A stretch of DNA of 64,000 nucleotides from Clostridiales bacterium (GCA_015055965.1 SVHG01000012.1:1-64000), one strand, 5' to 3'; numbered from the stretch's first letter, positions 23,398 through 34,080 are shown. The notes: generated by a model not told the origin, from the letters alone. Translations and numbers: made by a program.

Positions 23398-26225
23398 GAA
23401 TTCTTCTCCTGCTGTAAAATTTTATTTATAAAGCGGCCAGTATGACTGCCTTCAACCTTAGCAACCTCTTCAGGTGTACCGCAGGCAACAACCCTGCCAC
23501 CGCGATCACCACCCTCAGGTCCTAAGTCAATGATATAGTCAGCTACCTTAATAATGTCAAGATTATGCTCAATAACTATTATCGTATTTCCGCTTTCGCG
23601 CAATTTGTAAAGTATATTTATAAGCTTATCAACGTCATAAGTAGATAATCCCGTTGTAGGCTCATCTAAAATATACACCGTTTTACCCGTAGAGCGCTTA
23701 GAAAGCTCCGTTGCAAGCTTAACTCTTTGAGCTTCGCCACCAGATAGCGTGGTAGCGGGTTGACCTAGCTTTATATAACCTAAACCAACGTCTTGCAAGC
23801 ATTTAATCTTTGAATATATTCTTGGGAAGTTTTCAAAGAAAGAAACAGCTTCGTCAACCGTCATTTCTAAAACGTCGCCAATATTCTTGCCTTTATATTT
23901 TACAGCTAAGGTTTCACGATTATATCTCGCACCCTTACACACTTCACAAGGCACGTATACGTTGGGAAGAAAGTGCATTGCGATTTCTATAATACCATCT
24001 CCATTACAGTTTTCACATCTACCGCCGGAAACGTTAAATGAGAATCTACCGGCATTAAAGCCACGCTCCTTTGCATCAGGCGTTTGAGCAAACAACTCAC
24101 GAATAGGAGTAAACGCTCCCGTATAGGTTGCAGGGTTACTTCTTGGAGTTCTTCCTATCGGTGATTGGTCTATTGCAATTACCTTATCAAAGTTTTCAAT
24201 ACCAAGAATTTCTTTATAACTACCTTCCCTCACCTTTGCGCCGTTTAACTTGTTTGCTAAGGCAGGATATAAAATTTCATTAACTAATGAGCTTTTTCCA
24301 CTACCTGAAACACCTGTTACAACAGTTAATAGCCCGGCCGGGAATGAGATTTTTTCATTCTTTAAGTTATTTTGCGTTGCGCCTACGACCTCAAGCCACT
24401 TTTCACCAACGGGATTTCTTTGCGTGGGAATTTCTATAGTTCTTCTACCCGATAAAAAGTCCCCGGTAATAGAACGAGGCTCGTTCATAACGTCTTCCAA
24501 GCTACCGCTAACGACAATTTCCCCACCGTGCGATCCAGCTTTTGGACCTATATCCACGATATAATCCGCGCTACGAATAGTATCCTCATCATGTTCAACG
24601 ACTATTAAAGTATTTCCTATATCGCACAAATACCTTAAAGTTGCAAGTAATTTTTCGTTATCGCGCTGATGCAGTCCAATACTTGGCTCGTCTAAAATAT
24701 ATAAAACACCGGTGAGTCCGCTTCCTATTTGAGTTGCAAGTCTTATTCTTTGAGCTTCACCACCGGATAGCGTTCCAGACATTCTTGAAAGCGCAAGATA
24801 ATCCAATCCTACGTTCTTTAAGAAGTTTAAGCGGGCCTTAATTTCCTTTAAAATTGGCTCTGCAATTTTGCTTTGAGTAACGTCTAACTGTAAATTTTCT
24901 ATAAACTCGTATAGCTTTTCAACCGACAACTCACAAGCTTGATGTATATTTATACCGCCAACGGTAACTGCAAGAGCTTCCTTTTTTAATCTTGTTCCGC
25001 CACAGGTCGAACAAGGCTTTTGCACCATATATTTTTCTATTTCAGACTTCGTATAATCGCTAGTGGTTTCGCGATATCTTCTTTCTAAATTAGGAATTAC
25101 GCCCTCAAAAGAAGCGGTATAACTACCTTTAAAAGTCCTAGTATCGTAGCTCATCTGTATTTTTTCGCCGTTATTACCGTAAAGTAAAATATTTAAAATA
25201 TCCTTTGGCAAATCCTTAATAGGCGTATGCATATCAAAGCCGTAGTGCTTTGACAGGGCGTTAAAATACATTTGAGTCATTTTACTGCTATCTAGATTCC
25301 AGCCTGAAATACATAAAGCTCCTTCAGCTAACGATCTATTAACGTCACCTAAAATTTTGCTTTCGTCTATTTCATTTCTAAAACCTATACCCTTACATTC
25401 CTCACAAGCGCCGTAAGGATTATTAAAAGAGAAAAATCTAGGCTCTAATTCTTCGATGCTCACACCACATTCAGGGCAAGCGTATTTTGTTGAAAAGAGC
25501 GTTTCTTCTTCGCCGTTTTTAATTAAAACAAGTCCATTCGCAAGCTTTATACAGCTTTCTAAGCTGTCCGACAACCTCTTTTCTATACCTTCTTTTACAA
25601 TTAAACGGTCAACGACTATATTGATAGTGTGTTTTACGTTTTTATCAAGTTTAATTTCCTCTTCTAAATCATACATAGAGCCGTCTACTTCAACTCTTAC
25701 GAAACCACTCTTTTTATATGATTCAAGCTCCTTTTTAAACTCGCCCTTTCTACCGCGAACAACGGGTGCGCAAACGTAAATTCTACTACCCTCACCCATG
25801 AGCATTATTTTATCACATATTTCATCTACCGTTTGTCTTGCAATTTCCCTTCCGCAAATAGGACAATGCGGAATACCCACTCTTGCGTAAAGCAATCTAA
25901 AATAATCGTAAATTTCAGTAACCGTTCCCACCGTTGAACGGGGATTGTTATGCGTAGTTTTTTGATCAATTGAAATTGCCGGTGATAATCCTTCTATTTT
26001 TTCAACGTCAGGCTTCTGCATTTGACCTAAAAACATTCTTGCATAGCTAGATAAGCTTTCCATATAACGTCTTTGACCTTCTGCAAATATGGTATCAAAG
26101 GCCAAGGTTGACTTACCGCTACCTGAAACGCCTGTAAAAACAACCAATTTATCACGTGGAATGGTTAAATTAACGTCTTTTAAATTATTTTCTTTTGCAC
26201 CTATTATTTTAATAAAATTCTGCAT
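23394..26225 (-). CDS. uvrA: Excinuclease ABC subunit A
   Basis: The 943-residue UvrA is the damage-sensing ATPase of nucleotide excision repair. It shows two ABC modules with Walker [10 protein letters not shown] (near residue 33) and GVSGSGKSS (near 640). The signature [11 protein letters not shown] occurs twice, and zinc-binding cysteines are in CPICG, CPECG and CENCNGDG ... CEVCKGARY. Length is normal. It lies five bases after uvrB, so the pair is coexpressed. No LexA-type operator was recognised upstream. Confidence 0.98.
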   Translation of the reverse strand: MQNFIKIIGAKENNLKDVNLTIPRDKLVVFTGVSGSGKSTLAFDTIFAEGQRRYMESLSSYARMFLGQMQKPDVEKIEGLSPAISIDQKTTHNNPRSTVGTVTEIYDYFRLLYARVGIPHCPICGREIARQTVDEICDKIMLMGEGSRIYVCAPVVRGRKGEFKKELESYKKSGFVRVEVDGSMYDLEEEIKLDKNVKHTINIVVDRLIVKEGIEKRLSDSLESCIKLANGLVLIKNGEEETLFSTKYACPECGVSIEELEPRFFSFNNPYGACEECKGIGFRNEIDESKILGDVNRSLAEGALCISGWNLDSSKMTQMYFNALSKHYGFDMHTPIKDLPKDILNILLYGNNGEKIQMSYDTRTFKGSYTASFEGVIPNLERRYRETTSDYTKSEIEKYMVQKPCSTCGGTRLKKEALAVTVGGINIHQACELSVEKLYEFIENLQLDVTQSKIAEPILKEIKARLNFLKNVGLDYLALSRMSGTLSGGEAQRIRLATQIGSGLTGVLYILDEPSIGLHQRDNEKLLATLRYLCDIGNTLIVVEHDEDTIRSADYIVDIGPKAGSHGGEIVVSGSLEDVMNEPRSITGDFLSGRRTIEIPTQRNPVGEKWLEVVGATQNNLKNEKISFPAGLLTVVTGVSGSGKSSLVNEILYPALANKLNGAKVREGSYKEILGIENFDKVIAIDQSPIGRTPRSNPATYTGAFTPIRELFAQTPDAKERGFNAGRFSFNVSGGRCENCNGDGIIEIAMHFLPNVYVPCEVCKGARYNRETLAVKYKGKNIGDVLEMTVDEAVSFFENFPRIYSKIKCLQDVGLGYIKLGQPATTLSGGEAQRVKLATELSKRSTGKTVYILDEPTTGLSTYDVDKLINILYKLRESGNTIIVIEHNLDIIKVADYIIDLGPEGGDRGGRVVACGTPEEVAKVEGSHTGRFINKILQQEKNS

Positions 26226-26230
26226 ATTTT

Positions 26231-28198
26231 TTAACCGTTTCGCATTCTTAACTTTAATTTTGCAATCGTATCGCGTATTTCAATACATTTTTCAAAATCA
26301 AGATTATTTTGCGCTATCTTCATTAGCGCTTTTAGTTTTTCTATTTCTTCAGGAATATCCTGTTTTTTAACTTCTTTTGTTCTATCGACCTTTTTAGTTA
26401 TTTCAAGAGTATTTACGATAGGCTTTACAATTGTTTTTGGTATTATTCCATGCGCTTTATTGTACTCATCTTGAATCTCTCTACGTCTATTAGTTTCATC
26501 AATAGCGCGCTTCATGCTACCGGTTACGCTATCGGCGTACATAATAACTCTACCTTCACTATTACGCGCAGTTCTTCCTATCGTTTGTATCAACGAGGTG
26601 TCTGAACGCAAAAAACCCTCTTTATCAGCATCTAAAATAGCAACTAGCTTTACTTCGGGAATATCCAACCCTTCTCTTAAAAGGTTTATACCAACTAAAA
26701 TATCTATATCCCCTTTTCTTAATTCGCTAATTATTTCTATTCTTTCAAGCGTATCCACGTCAGAATGCATATAGCGAACCTTTTTATGCTGTTCTTTTAG
26801 GTAATCACTAAGACTTTCTGCCATCTTTTTTGTAAGAGTAGTAATTAACACTCTTCCGCCAGAGTCTACCGTTTTATTTATTTCGTTTAATAAATCGTCA
26901 ATTTGATTTTTAGTAGGTCTAACCTCTACTGGTGGATCAATAAGCCCTGTTGGTCTAATAATTTGTTCCACTACTTGCCCGGCTTTACTAAGCTCGTATT
27001 CTGCAGGCGTTGCAGAAATATAAACGATTTGACCAACTCGCTTATCAAACTCCTCGTATTTTAAGGGGCGATTATCGTAAGCGGAATTCAAACGGAAACC
27101 AAAATCAACTAAGTTTTTCTTTCTTGATCTGTCACCGTTATACATTGCTCTTATTTGAGGAACTGTCATGTGGCTTTCATCTATAAAAAGCACGAAATCG
27201 TCCGGAAAATAATCAAGCAAGGTAAAAGGTGGCTCGCCGGGTGATCTTCCGTCAAAATATCTACTGTAATTTTCTACACCGCTACAGTAGCCTATTTCAC
27301 TCATCATTTCTAAATCGTAAGTAGTTCTTTGGCGAAGACGCTGCGCCTCAAGTAATTTTCCATCTTGTTCAAGCGCGGCAACCTCTTCTTCCATATCACT
27401 TTCTATTTGTTTTAAGGCGTTTGCAAGCTTTTGCGTGCCAACAGCGTAGTGACTTGCAGGAAAAATAACGGCGTGCTTTAACTGTGATATTGTTTTTCCA
27501 GTAACAAAATCCGTTTCGCATATTTTATCAATTTCATCACCAAAAAACTCTACTCGTAAAACGATTTCAGAGTTTGAAGCGGGAAATATATCAACTACGT
27601 CCCCCCTAACACGGAATGATGAACGCTGAAAATCTATATCTCTTCTTTCGTACTGAATAGCAACCAGCTTTCTCATAAGCTCATCTCTATCCATCTGCAT
27701 ACCGGGGCGCAAGGATATTGCTAAATTATAATATTCTTCAGGCGCGCCTAAGCCGTAAATACAGGAAACGGAAGCAACGACTATTACGTCGTTACGCTCA
27801 GACAAAGCAAAAGTTGCGCTATGGCGCAATTTATCTATTTCGTCGTTTATAGATAAATCCTTTTCTATATAAGTATCCGTTTGTGGGATATAAGATTCCG
27901 GTTGATAATAATCGTAGTAGGAAACGAAATATTCTACCCTGTTTTCAGGGAAAAATTCCCTTAATTCGTTACAAAGCTGAGCCGCAAGAGTTTTATTGTG
28001 CGCAATAACCAAAGCCGGTCTTTGTAAATTGTTTATTACGTTCGCAACCGTAAAAGTCTTACCGCTACCCGTAACACCCAATAAAACCTGCTCTCTTAAC
28101 CCATCTTCTATACCCTCAGTAAGCTTTGCTATAGCTTGAGGCTGATCACCGGTAGGCTTATATTCAGAATGTAAAATAAATTTGTATTTTTCGCTCAT
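26231..28198 (-). CDS. uvrB: Excinuclease ABC subunit B
   Basis: The 655-residue UvrB helicase-like protein verifies lesions and recruits UvrC. Visible are GVTGSGKT (Walker A, near 42), the beta-hairpin region [20 protein letters not shown], the DESH box in [13 protein letters not shown], helicase motifs to QTIGRTARN, and the C-terminal UVR domain ([24 protein letters not shown]). It is upstream of uvrA. Confidence 0.98.
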   Translation of the reverse strand: MSEKYKFILHSEYKPTGDQPQAIAKLTEGIEDGLREQVLLGVTGSGKTFTVANVINNLQRPALVIAHNKTLAAQLCNELREFFPENRVEYFVSYYDYYQPESYIPQTDTYIEKDLSINDEIDKLRHSATFALSERNDVIVVASVSCIYGLGAPEEYYNLAISLRPGMQMDRDELMRKLVAIQYERRDIDFQRSSFRVRGDVVDIFPASNSEIVLRVEFFGDEIDKICETDFVTGKTISQLKHAVIFPASHYAVGTQKLANALKQIESDMEEEVAALEQDGKLLEAQRLRQRTTYDLEMMSEIGYCSGVENYSRYFDGRSPGEPPFTLLDYFPDDFVLFIDESHMTVPQIRAMYNGDRSRKKNLVDFGFRLNSAYDNRPLKYEEFDKRVGQIVYISATPAEYELSKAGQVVEQIIRPTGLIDPPVEVRPTKNQIDDLLNEINKTVDSGGRVLITTLTKKMAESLSDYLKEQHKKVRYMHSDVDTLERIEIISELRKGDIDILVGINLLREGLDIPEVKLVAILDADKEGFLRSDTSLIQTIGRTARNSEGRVIMYADSVTGSMKRAIDETNRRREIQDEYNKAHGIIPKTIVKPIVNTLEITKKVDRTKEVKKQDIPEEIEKLKALMKIAQNNLDFEKCIEIRDTIAKLKLRMRNG

Positions 28199-28241
28199 AT
28201 AACAGGTCTTAACCTTAACTTAATCGTATTTTAGCACAGCA

Positions 28242-28592
28242 TTAAACAAAAATACCGTAAAGCAATTTACCACAAATAAAGGTAATTAAAGCGCTTAAAA
28301 CGGCAAAGAGCACTCTCATAAAAAACTCTTTCGTTTTAATCCTCTTTTGATTGTGAAAATCCATTCCCTTTTTAAGCAGGTTTATATATACGTACCCTTC
28401 CCCTTTTCTATCTGCAAAGGTCACTTCTACCAATCCTTCTCTTTCCAAATTAAGCAGAATAGGGCGTATTCGTGATTTATCTACCAAAGAAGCAAACTCA
28501 TTCTCTATTTCAGAAAGAGGAAATAGTTTTTTACCTTCTTTAAGCTTGGGATATATACCGCAAAACAGCGTTTTAGATAACTTATCAACCAT
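28242..28592 (-). CDS. Membrane-anchored winged-helix protein (paralogue B)
   Basis: The 116-residue protein has an N-terminal, probably winged-helix part of about 75 residues (FPLSEIENEFASLVDKSRIRP, then LLNLEREGLVEVTF as recognition helix and wing). A charged linker follows, then one C-terminal membrane helix (FFMRVLFAVLSALITFICGK). Its architecture equals that of the gene just upstream, with an 8-base overlap, so they may be diverged duplicates forming a heterodimer. No sensor domain is visible. Confidence 0.65.
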   Translation of the reverse strand: MVDKLSKTLFCGIYPKLKEGKKLFPLSEIENEFASLVDKSRIRPILLNLEREGLVEVTFADRKGEGYVYINLLKKGMDFHNQKRIKTKEFFMRVLFAVLSALITFICGKLLYGIFV

Positions 28593-28926
28593 TATTTATA
28601 CCTAATAACAGTAATAATAATTGAACTGCAACGCCAGCAAAAAACGCACCTAAAAATGAAAATAATGCAACTTTTCTTAATAAGCAACCTTTAGAAGTGC
28701 ATTCTTCTTGCTTTATTTTAAAATATTGCTTTCCACTTGCGGTTAAAGAAAGCAAGTATTCCCCTTCACCGCTATATTTAAGATTAACGTAATTTTTTTC
28801 TGCTAAGTCAGATATACCCTTTTCTACTTCACAGTTTAAAAAATCGTCACAGTTAAATATCTTAAAGCCTTCAGGCGCGATATCGTTTATGATTTTTAAA
28901 ATATTTTCTGAATTTTTATCAAGCAT
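28585..28926 (-). CDS. Membrane-anchored winged-helix protein (paralogue A)
   Basis: The 113-residue protein follows the same plan as its downstream neighbour. The winged-helix-like N-terminus is FKIFNCDDFLNCEVEKGISDLAEKNYVNLKYSGEGEYLLSLTASGK in outline. A Lys/Cys-containing linker and a C-terminal membrane helix (VALFSFLGAFFAGVAVQLLLLLLG) follow. A DNA-binding-like domain tied to the membrane suggests signalling or nucleoid attachment, which is inferred. The genes lead into uvrB-uvrA. Confidence 0.65.
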   Translation of the reverse strand: MLDKNSENILKIINDIAPEGFKIFNCDDFLNCEVEKGISDLAEKNYVNLKYSGEGEYLLSLTASGKQYFKIKQEECTSKGCLLRKVALFSFLGAFFAGVAVQLLLLLLGINNG

Positions 28927-29022
28927 ATAAAGTTATTTTGTGTGTAAAAAAACTTAATATTTATGCCCTATTAAAATGATAACACATTTTAAAAAAATTA
29001 TCAATTATATACGTAAAATTTC

Positions 29023-29051
29023 TTGACATCTTTAAAAAATAATTGTATGAT
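29023..29051 (+). promoter_or_regulatory. Promoter of tRNA-Leu
   Basis: TTGACA, 17 bases, TATGAT, about 24 bases before the tRNA. Confidence 0.85.
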
Positions 29052-29074
29052 ATTAAAGCGTTAAGCAAGTATAT

Positions 29075-29158
29075 GTCGGGATGGCGGAATCGGCAGACGC
29101 GTACGTTTGAGGGGCGTATGGGATACCCGTGTGAGTTCAAGTCTCATTCTCGACACCA
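29075..29158 (+). tRNA. tRNA-Leu (GAG)
   Basis: 84 nt, class II with long variable arm. The GTCGGGA acceptor pairs with TCTCGAC, the anticodon is GAG, and CCA is encoded. Its own promoter and terminator flank it. Confidence 0.95.
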
Positions 29159-29159
29159 G

Positions 29160-29196
29160 AAAAGGTCAAGTGTAATACTTGACCTTTTGCTTTTTC
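29160..29196 (+). terminator. Terminator of tRNA-Leu
   Basis: AAAAGGTCAAGT and ACTTGACCTTTT form a 12-bp stem followed by GCTTTTTC. Confidence 0.92.
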
Positions 29197-29222
29197 TTGA
29201 ATTTTTGTTATTAAATGAAGAT

Positions 29223-29708
29223 TTAATCGGCTATTTCGTTAAAAAAATATTCTAAGGTTGGAACTAGAAAACCTTCTTTATTTAACTTACTAATTTCCTC
29301 TTTAGTCATCCATTTAACCTCACAAACTTCATTTGTAGTAGCTAAATTAAGATCAACTTTCCCCGTGTAAGTAAACAACCAAACGTCCATTATATCTTTC
29401 GTTCTCGTTTTAGTAAATACAATTCTACCGTTACTGTTAGCAAGGTCAATCCCAACCTCTTCAAGCGTTTCCCTAATTGCGCCTTGAAAGCTATCTTCCC
29501 CAGCTAAAACCGAACCGCCCACACATTCCCATAATAGCGGAAAGGTAGGTCTTGATTTATCTCTTTTAGACATTAAAAAACGGTTGTTCCCATCAGTTAT
29601 CCAAACGTGAACGACTAGATGATAATACCCTTCAGGAATAAGTTCCCCTCTTAAGTGAGTTTTTTTTGTTAATTGACGGTCTTTAGTATATAAATCCCAA
29701 ATTTCCAT
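29223..29708 (-). CDS. NUDIX hydrolase, YfcD/isopentenyl-isomerase-like branch
   Basis: The 161-residue NUDIX protein begins MEIWDLYTKDRQLTKKTHLR, typical of the subgroup related to isopentenyl-diphosphate isomerase and YfcD. The NUDIX box reads GGSVLAGEDSFQGAIRETLEEVG (about residues 65-88), with all acidic residues present. The substrate is unknown. It follows the small gene at 29713 by four bases. Confidence 0.85.
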   Translation of the reverse strand: MEIWDLYTKDRQLTKKTHLRGELIPEGYYHLVVHVWITDGNNRFLMSKRDKSRPTFPLLWECVGGSVLAGEDSFQGAIRETLEEVGIDLANSNGRIVFTKTRTKDIMDVWLFTYTGKVDLNLATTNEVCEVKWMTKEEISKLNKEGFLVPTLEYFFNEIAD

Positions 29709-29712
29709 ATAA

Positions 29713-29946
29713 TTATTCCTTCAATAAATATATTTCGTTGTTGTTAAATGTATTTTTTAAGCTTTTTACTTTTATTAAAAACAACTGCCCATCTACTTCA
29801 ATTTTAACGCAATCAGTAGAAATTATATCGCATTTTAGCCCGTTTTCAAAGCAAACGCTTAACAGCCATAAGGAAATGTCTAAAACGTCAGTTTTAATAG
29901 TAAAATCTTCAGTTTTGGGATTTTCTTCGTTCTTATTATTCTTCAT
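29713..29946 (-). CDS. Small hypothetical protein
   Basis: A 77-residue protein starts MKNNKNEENPKTEDFTIKTD. I choose the ATG at 29946 because AGGTATCTA precedes it. A longer in-frame start at 30003 lacks a site and would run close to the opposing terminator. The core is an alternating hydrophobic beta pattern (KCDIISTDCVKIEVDGQLFLIKV). No family is recognised. Probably cotranscribed with the NUDIX gene. Confidence 0.55.
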   Translation of the reverse strand: MKNNKNEENPKTEDFTIKTDVLDISLWLLSVCFENGLKCDIISTDCVKIEVDGQLFLIKVKSLKNTFNNNEIYLLKE

Positions 29947-30035
29947 TAGATACCTAAACAAAGTTATTTCTTTTAAGTATACATCAAAAAAATTGACTGT
30001 CAATACGTTTATGACAAATTTTATCTACTTTTATT

Positions 30036-30086
30036 AAAAATCGGTTGATAATTCTTAATTTTTAAGAAATTTCAACCGAATTTTTT
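30036..30086 (-). terminator. Terminator after the ribF/AP-endonuclease operon
   Basis: TCGGTTGA pairs with TCAACCGA, with a nested ATTCTTAA/TTAAGAAT-like inner stem. It starts at the stop codon of the 30085 gene and is followed by a T-rich stretch on the minus strand. Confidence 0.8.
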
Positions 30087-30939
30087 ATTTATTTAGTTGT
30101 GAAAAATAGTAATTTTTCATATAAAGCGCGTCTACGTCTTGCATTCCTGCAGACTCACAAATAATAACGGGCTCTAGCTTTAAATCTATTAAAGCATCAG
30201 CTAAGGGCTCAAATTCAGGTCCGTAAACCTCGTCGTCAAAATTCAAATGGCGAATTTCACCTTTTGCACCATATTGTATCTTTGAAAAATGAACGTGAAA
30301 ATGCTTCATTCTATCATAGCCCAATTCATCAATCATAAACTGTAAACGCTTTATAAAATCTTCTTTACTTTTTAAACTTCCGCCCTCACGCGAATTAACG
30401 TGACCAAAATCCACGGTAGGAACGTAAATTTTATCTATTTTGCAAATTTCAGTTATTTCCTCAACCGTACCAAGCTGGGCGTACTTACCCATTGTTTCAG
30501 GACAATACACTAAATTATCCATACCGGTTGCATAAATAACGTCTGTTAGCTTTTTAAAATTATCTAACGCCCTTGCAAAAGCATTTTCTCGAGTATCCTT
30601 GCCTTGAGTTGCGGGGTGAATAATAATTCTGTTACCGCCCATTAGTCCAACCATTTCTGCACTTTTAATAACGTATCCTATAGATTTATCTATCATTTCC
30701 GGGTCAGGATTGGAAAAATTTATATAGTAAGGCGCGTGAACGCTTATTTTTACGTTATTTTCATTAAATGCTTTACCTATGGAAAGAGCCTTTTCTTCAC
30801 TCATTAAAACGCCCCTTCCAAAAGAATATTCAAAGGCGTCAAGCCCCATGTTTTTAACCCATACGGCGCTTTGTTCACTATTTTTTAAACCGGCTGCAAA
30901 AAAGCCTTCTGAATTACCGCTTGGCCCAAATAAAATCAT
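30085..30939 (-). CDS. Endonuclease IV-like (AP endonuclease 2 family) TIM-barrel protein
   Basis: The 284-residue TIM barrel has the metal ligands of the Nfo/xylose-isomerase-like superfamily: VHAPYYIN, IIHPAT, PETMGK, VDFGHVNSREGG, HFHVHFSK and ICESAG. In endonuclease IV these bind three Zn ions and cut DNA 5' to abasic sites. The sequence is more diverged than typical Nfo, so a sugar-isomerase-like role cannot be excluded. It overlaps ribF by four bases at the end of the infB-ribF run. Confidence 0.8.
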   Translation of the reverse strand: MILFGPSGNSEGFFAAGLKNSEQSAVWVKNMGLDAFEYSFGRGVLMSEEKALSIGKAFNENNVKISVHAPYYINFSNPDPEMIDKSIGYVIKSAEMVGLMGGNRIIIHPATQGKDTRENAFARALDNFKKLTDVIYATGMDNLVYCPETMGKYAQLGTVEEITEICKIDKIYVPTVDFGHVNSREGGSLKSKEDFIKRLQFMIDELGYDRMKHFHVHFSKIQYGAKGEIRHLNFDDEVYGPEFEPLADALIDLKLEPVIICESAGMQDVDALYMKNYYFSQLNK

Positions 30940-31832
30940 CTTATCACCTTTAAATCTTCTTCTAATTGTAAAATCAACTGATTAACACTATTGAATTTTT
31001 GATTATTTCTTATAAAAAAATCAAAATATATTTTCAGTTTCTTACCGTATAAATCGCCTGAAAAGCCGTCTATATGACATTCAATTAAATTATGCTCACA
31101 GTTAAAAGTGGGCGCGTTACCAACGTTAGTTATACCCTTATACTCTTTTCCATCTATGCAAACGGTAGTTGCGTAAACGGCTGATTTCGGCATACATTTA
31201 TCAACGGGAAATTCAACGTTTGCAGTAGGAAAGCCCAATGTTTTACCAACCTGACGTCCTTTTACTACTTCGCCTTCTATAAAATATTTATTGCCTAATA
31301 ACTGGTTAACTGCAGCTATATCCCCAACCTCTAAGCACTTCTTTATTTGAGTTGTAGAAATTTTGTTTCCAAGTTTGTCATATTCAAAATCGCAAATATA
31401 CAATCTTAAACTACGTTTTAAGCAAAATTCTTGCAATAAATCTGTATTACCTGAGGCGTTTTTGCCAAACTTGAAATCCTTTCCACAAACCAAAGCAGAT
31501 ATATTACGATTTTCTACTAATTGATTTAAAAAATCCATGGGCAAAATATTTGCATATTCTTTAGAAAAATGAGCCAAACATATTTCGTCCACACCTAGAT
31601 CGTTAAGAATACTTAAACGCTCTTCATAGGTAAAAACCAATCCACCGCTCTTACCGCCAATGCTTCCAATATCGTTATCGTAAGTAAAAACGGCAAGATC
31701 TAAATTAAGCTCGTTTTTTAATTCTTTTGCCTTAAGAATTAATTTTTTATGCCCTAAATGAATACTATCGAAGCCACCCAAACATAAAACTATTGGATTA
31801 TTCGTTTGGCTATTAAAACTGTTTACACGCAT
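30936..31832 (-). CDS. ribF: Bifunctional riboflavin kinase/FAD synthetase
   Basis: The 298-residue RibF makes FMN then FAD. The N-terminal nucleotidyltransferase is LCLGGFDSIHLGHKKL with its HxGH-like site. The C-terminal kinase has GRQVGKTLGFPTANVE and YKGITNVGNAPTF. I choose ATG 31832, because AGAGGATAGCT precedes it and the upstream truB stop is three bases away. The longer in-frame reading would overlap truB. The truB-ribF order is standard in Firmicutes. Confidence 0.95.
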   Translation of the reverse strand: MRVNSFNSQTNNPIVLCLGGFDSIHLGHKKLILKAKELKNELNLDLAVFTYDNDIGSIGGKSGGLVFTYEERLSILNDLGVDEICLAHFSKEYANILPMDFLNQLVENRNISALVCGKDFKFGKNASGNTDLLQEFCLKRSLRLYICDFEYDKLGNKISTTQIKKCLEVGDIAAVNQLLGNKYFIEGEVVKGRQVGKTLGFPTANVEFPVDKCMPKSAVYATTVCIDGKEYKGITNVGNAPTFNCEHNLIECHIDGFSGDLYGKKLKIYFDFFIRNNQKFNSVNQLILQLEEDLKVIR

Positions 31833-31834
31833 AG

Positions 31835-32683
31835 CTATCCTCTTACGTACGGCTTTACTACGAGTTTTTGCGATTCTATAATTCCTACACCCCAAAACTC
31901 GCTTTCACAATACACGCAATACTTGCCATCAGGTAAATCGTAAGGATCTCTAATGCCGTTTAATAATCTAGTTGCCTGAAGTTGATTAAGAACTAATTTT
32001 TGGTAATGTAAGGGGTTATCGCTTGGTATGATTAACTCTTGTGGATTAGGGTTAGCAAGAAAATCATCTAAATGAATGCAATTTTCTAGAGTAAAAAATC
32101 CACTTGCAGTCCTTTCTAGCGCAGTCATAGTAGCAAAAGTCCCTAATGCGTGCGCAATATCACGGCAAATTGAACGAATATAAGTACCACCGCCACAACA
32201 AATTTCAAATTTATAAGCGGGGGCTTCACCGCCGATTATTTTAATATAAAATATTTCAACTTCCTTTGGCGGAAGATCTACCGCGATACCCTTTCTTGCC
32301 AGCTTATAGCTCTTTTTACCGTCTACACACTTAGCAGAAAAAATAGGTGGAATTTGCATTATTTTACCGCAAAGATTAGGTAATACTGCATTTATCTCCT
32401 CTAATATGGGAATTTTATCGCTTTTAGATAGCAACTCACCTTCCAAGTCTAAAGTATCCGTTTCATATCCGAAGGTAAATTCAGCAATATATGTTTTTCT
32501 TTTATCTAACAAATGATCGAACAATCTCGTTGCCTGCCCTATACCTACCGGTAAAATTCCGCAAGCTAAAGGATCAAGCGTTCCCATGTGCCCGCACTTA
32601 TAATCAATTTTCTTTTTTATTTTGTTTAAACAATGAGCAGAACTCATTCCTCTTGGTTTATATATATTTAAAAATCCGTTCAT
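31835..32683 (-). CDS. truB: tRNA pseudouridine(55) synthase
   Basis: The 282-residue TruB makes the T-loop pseudouridine 55. The catalytic Asp is in GHMGTLDPLACG (near residue 37), followed by YIAEFTFGYETDTLDLEG and GGTYIRSICRDIAHALG. The start directly follows the nrnA stop. Part of the conserved nusA-infB-rbfA-truB-ribF series. Confidence 0.96.
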   Translation of the reverse strand: MNGFLNIYKPRGMSSAHCLNKIKKKIDYKCGHMGTLDPLACGILPVGIGQATRLFDHLLDKRKTYIAEFTFGYETDTLDLEGELLSKSDKIPILEEINAVLPNLCGKIMQIPPIFSAKCVDGKKSYKLARKGIAVDLPPKEVEIFYIKIIGGEAPAYKFEICCGGGTYIRSICRDIAHALGTFATMTALERTASGFFTLENCIHLDDFLANPNPQELIIPSDNPLHYQKLVLNQLQATRLLNGIRDPYDLPDGKYCVYCESEFWGVGIIESQKLVVKPYVRG

Positions 32684-32684
32684 A

Positions 32685-33644
32685 TCAATAAATATTTATA
32701 TCCACCGCTCTAACGATTTTTTCTATTACTTCTTCGTATATGCCTAAAATTACGCACCCGCTTGCAAAACGGTGACCACCACCGCCAAATTCATCCGCTA
32801 TTGCGTTTGCGTTAACCCTTTCACGGGTTCTAATGCTAACGCGGTATAAATTTGTTTTCGTTTGTAAAAGAGAAACAGCAACCTCAACACCTGCTATAGT
32901 TAAAGGATAATCAACAAATCCTTCCGTACAATCTTCGGCTAAACCGTACTTTTGCAAATCTTCCATTTTTACAGTAATAATAGCAAGCTTATTATCTAAA
33001 TAAAAGCGCATACGGTTTAAGACTTCTATATAAAGCTTTGAACGTTCTTTGCTTTGCGATTTAAATATTGCATTCGTTAACTTTTGCAAGCTTGCGCCAC
33101 AGTTTAGCATATCGGATGCAATGTTTAAAGCTATAGCGTTAGTTGAATTATGCATAAAATTACCGGTATCAGTAAGTATACCAAACAAAATAGCCTCTGC
33201 CATACTTACAGAGAATTCAACGTTCATAAGCTTTAAAAGACTATAAATTATAAGCGTATTTGCAGGTAACGGATCTAAATACAAAAGCGAAGTAAATCTA
33301 CTGTTAGATGGATGATGATCTATGCAAAAGCATTTACTGCTTGCCGTATAAATTCCCCAAGCGTGACCTAAAAGATGTTCGCTTGCAACGTCAACTGCAA
33401 TATGCCCTTCACGCGCATTTTTCACCTCTGCGGGCTTTAAAAAAAAGGAAGTATCTAAAACACTCGTTATTTTTTCAGGAAGGTTACCGTCACAAACCAC
33501 GTCGCATTCTATCCCCTTTTGTCTTAAAGCCAAAGTTAACGCAACGGCGCTACCTACCGTATCGCCGTCCGGGCGAACGTGGCAAAAAACGTAAGCGCTT
33601 TTTAAAGCTAAAATTTCATTTGCAATTTCTTTAAGCGTTTTCAT
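32685..33644 (-). CDS. nrnA: DHH-family phosphoesterase, NrnA-like
   Basis: The 319-residue DHH/DHHA1 protein is of the nano-RNase/pAp phosphatase type. It shows the DHH domain (CHVRPDGDTVGSA, then IDHHPSN), DTGNFMH, and the DHHA1 motif GGGGHRFASG near residue 290. Such enzymes degrade 2-5 nt RNA or pApA and dephosphorylate pAp. It overlaps rbfA by 14 bases, and this position between rbfA and truB is usual. Confidence 0.93.
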   Translation of the reverse strand: MKTLKEIANEILALKSAYVFCHVRPDGDTVGSAVALTLALRQKGIECDVVCDGNLPEKITSVLDTSFFLKPAEVKNAREGHIAVDVASEHLLGHAWGIYTASSKCFCIDHHPSNSRFTSLLYLDPLPANTLIIYSLLKLMNVEFSVSMAEAILFGILTDTGNFMHNSTNAIALNIASDMLNCGASLQKLTNAIFKSQSKERSKLYIEVLNRMRFYLDNKLAIITVKMEDLQKYGLAEDCTEGFVDYPLTIAGVEVAVSLLQTKTNLYRVSIRTRERVNANAIADEFGGGGHRFASGCVILGIYEEVIEKIVRAVDINIY

Positions 33645-34002
33645 CCCCGTTACCGTTTTTGTGTATTTGATTTAAAATCTTATCTATTTTTTCGCCGTAT
33701 TCCGCCCTGTTATCTAATAAAAAGGTGAATTCGGGAACAGTTCTTATATGCATACGCGCAGAAATTTCACGGCGCACAAAGCCAGCTGCAGCCTTAATAG
33801 CCTCAAAGGTAGCAGCCTTTCTTTCTTCATTCATAGAAAATATGCTTAAATAAACCTTTGCCTGCTTCAAATCTGCAGTTGTGTGAACTGAAGTTATAGA
33901 AAACATTTCAGTAAGTCTAACGTCTTTAACCTTCGTGGTTAAAATTTCGTATATTTCTCTTTGAAACTCACTGTTTAATCTTTTTTCTCTTTTTTCTTTC
34001 AT
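33631..34002 (-). CDS. rbfA: Ribosome-binding factor A
   Basis: The 123-residue KH-type RbfA matures the 30S subunit. Visible are RLNSEFQREIYEILTTKVKD, MFSITSVHTTADLKQAKVYLS and LRTVPEFTF-like RTVPEFTFLLD. I choose the ATG at 34002, with GGAG eight bases ahead. An in-frame ATG 18 bases upstream lacks a site. It lies beyond a terminator-like hairpin that follows infB. Confidence 0.95.
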   Translation of the reverse strand: MKEKREKRLNSEFQREIYEILTTKVKDVRLTEMFSITSVHTTADLKQAKVYLSIFSMNEERKAATFEAIKAAAGFVRREISARMHIRTVPEFTFLLDNRAEYGEKIDKILNQIHKNGNGDENA

Positions 34003-34040
34003 TTTTATATCTCCATTCAATTAAAAAAGGCATCTTTTTA

Positions 34041-34072
34041 AAAAAAAGGCAAAACGATTTTTGCCTTTTTTT
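34041..34072 (-). terminator. Hairpin with U-tract between infB and rbfA
   Basis: AAAAAAAGGCAAAA pairs with TTTTGCCTTTTTTT around a short loop. Since rbfA, truB and ribF follow on the same strand, it may be a partial terminator that sets lower expression downstream of infB. Confidence 0.75.
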
Positions 34073-34080
34073 CGTTATTA

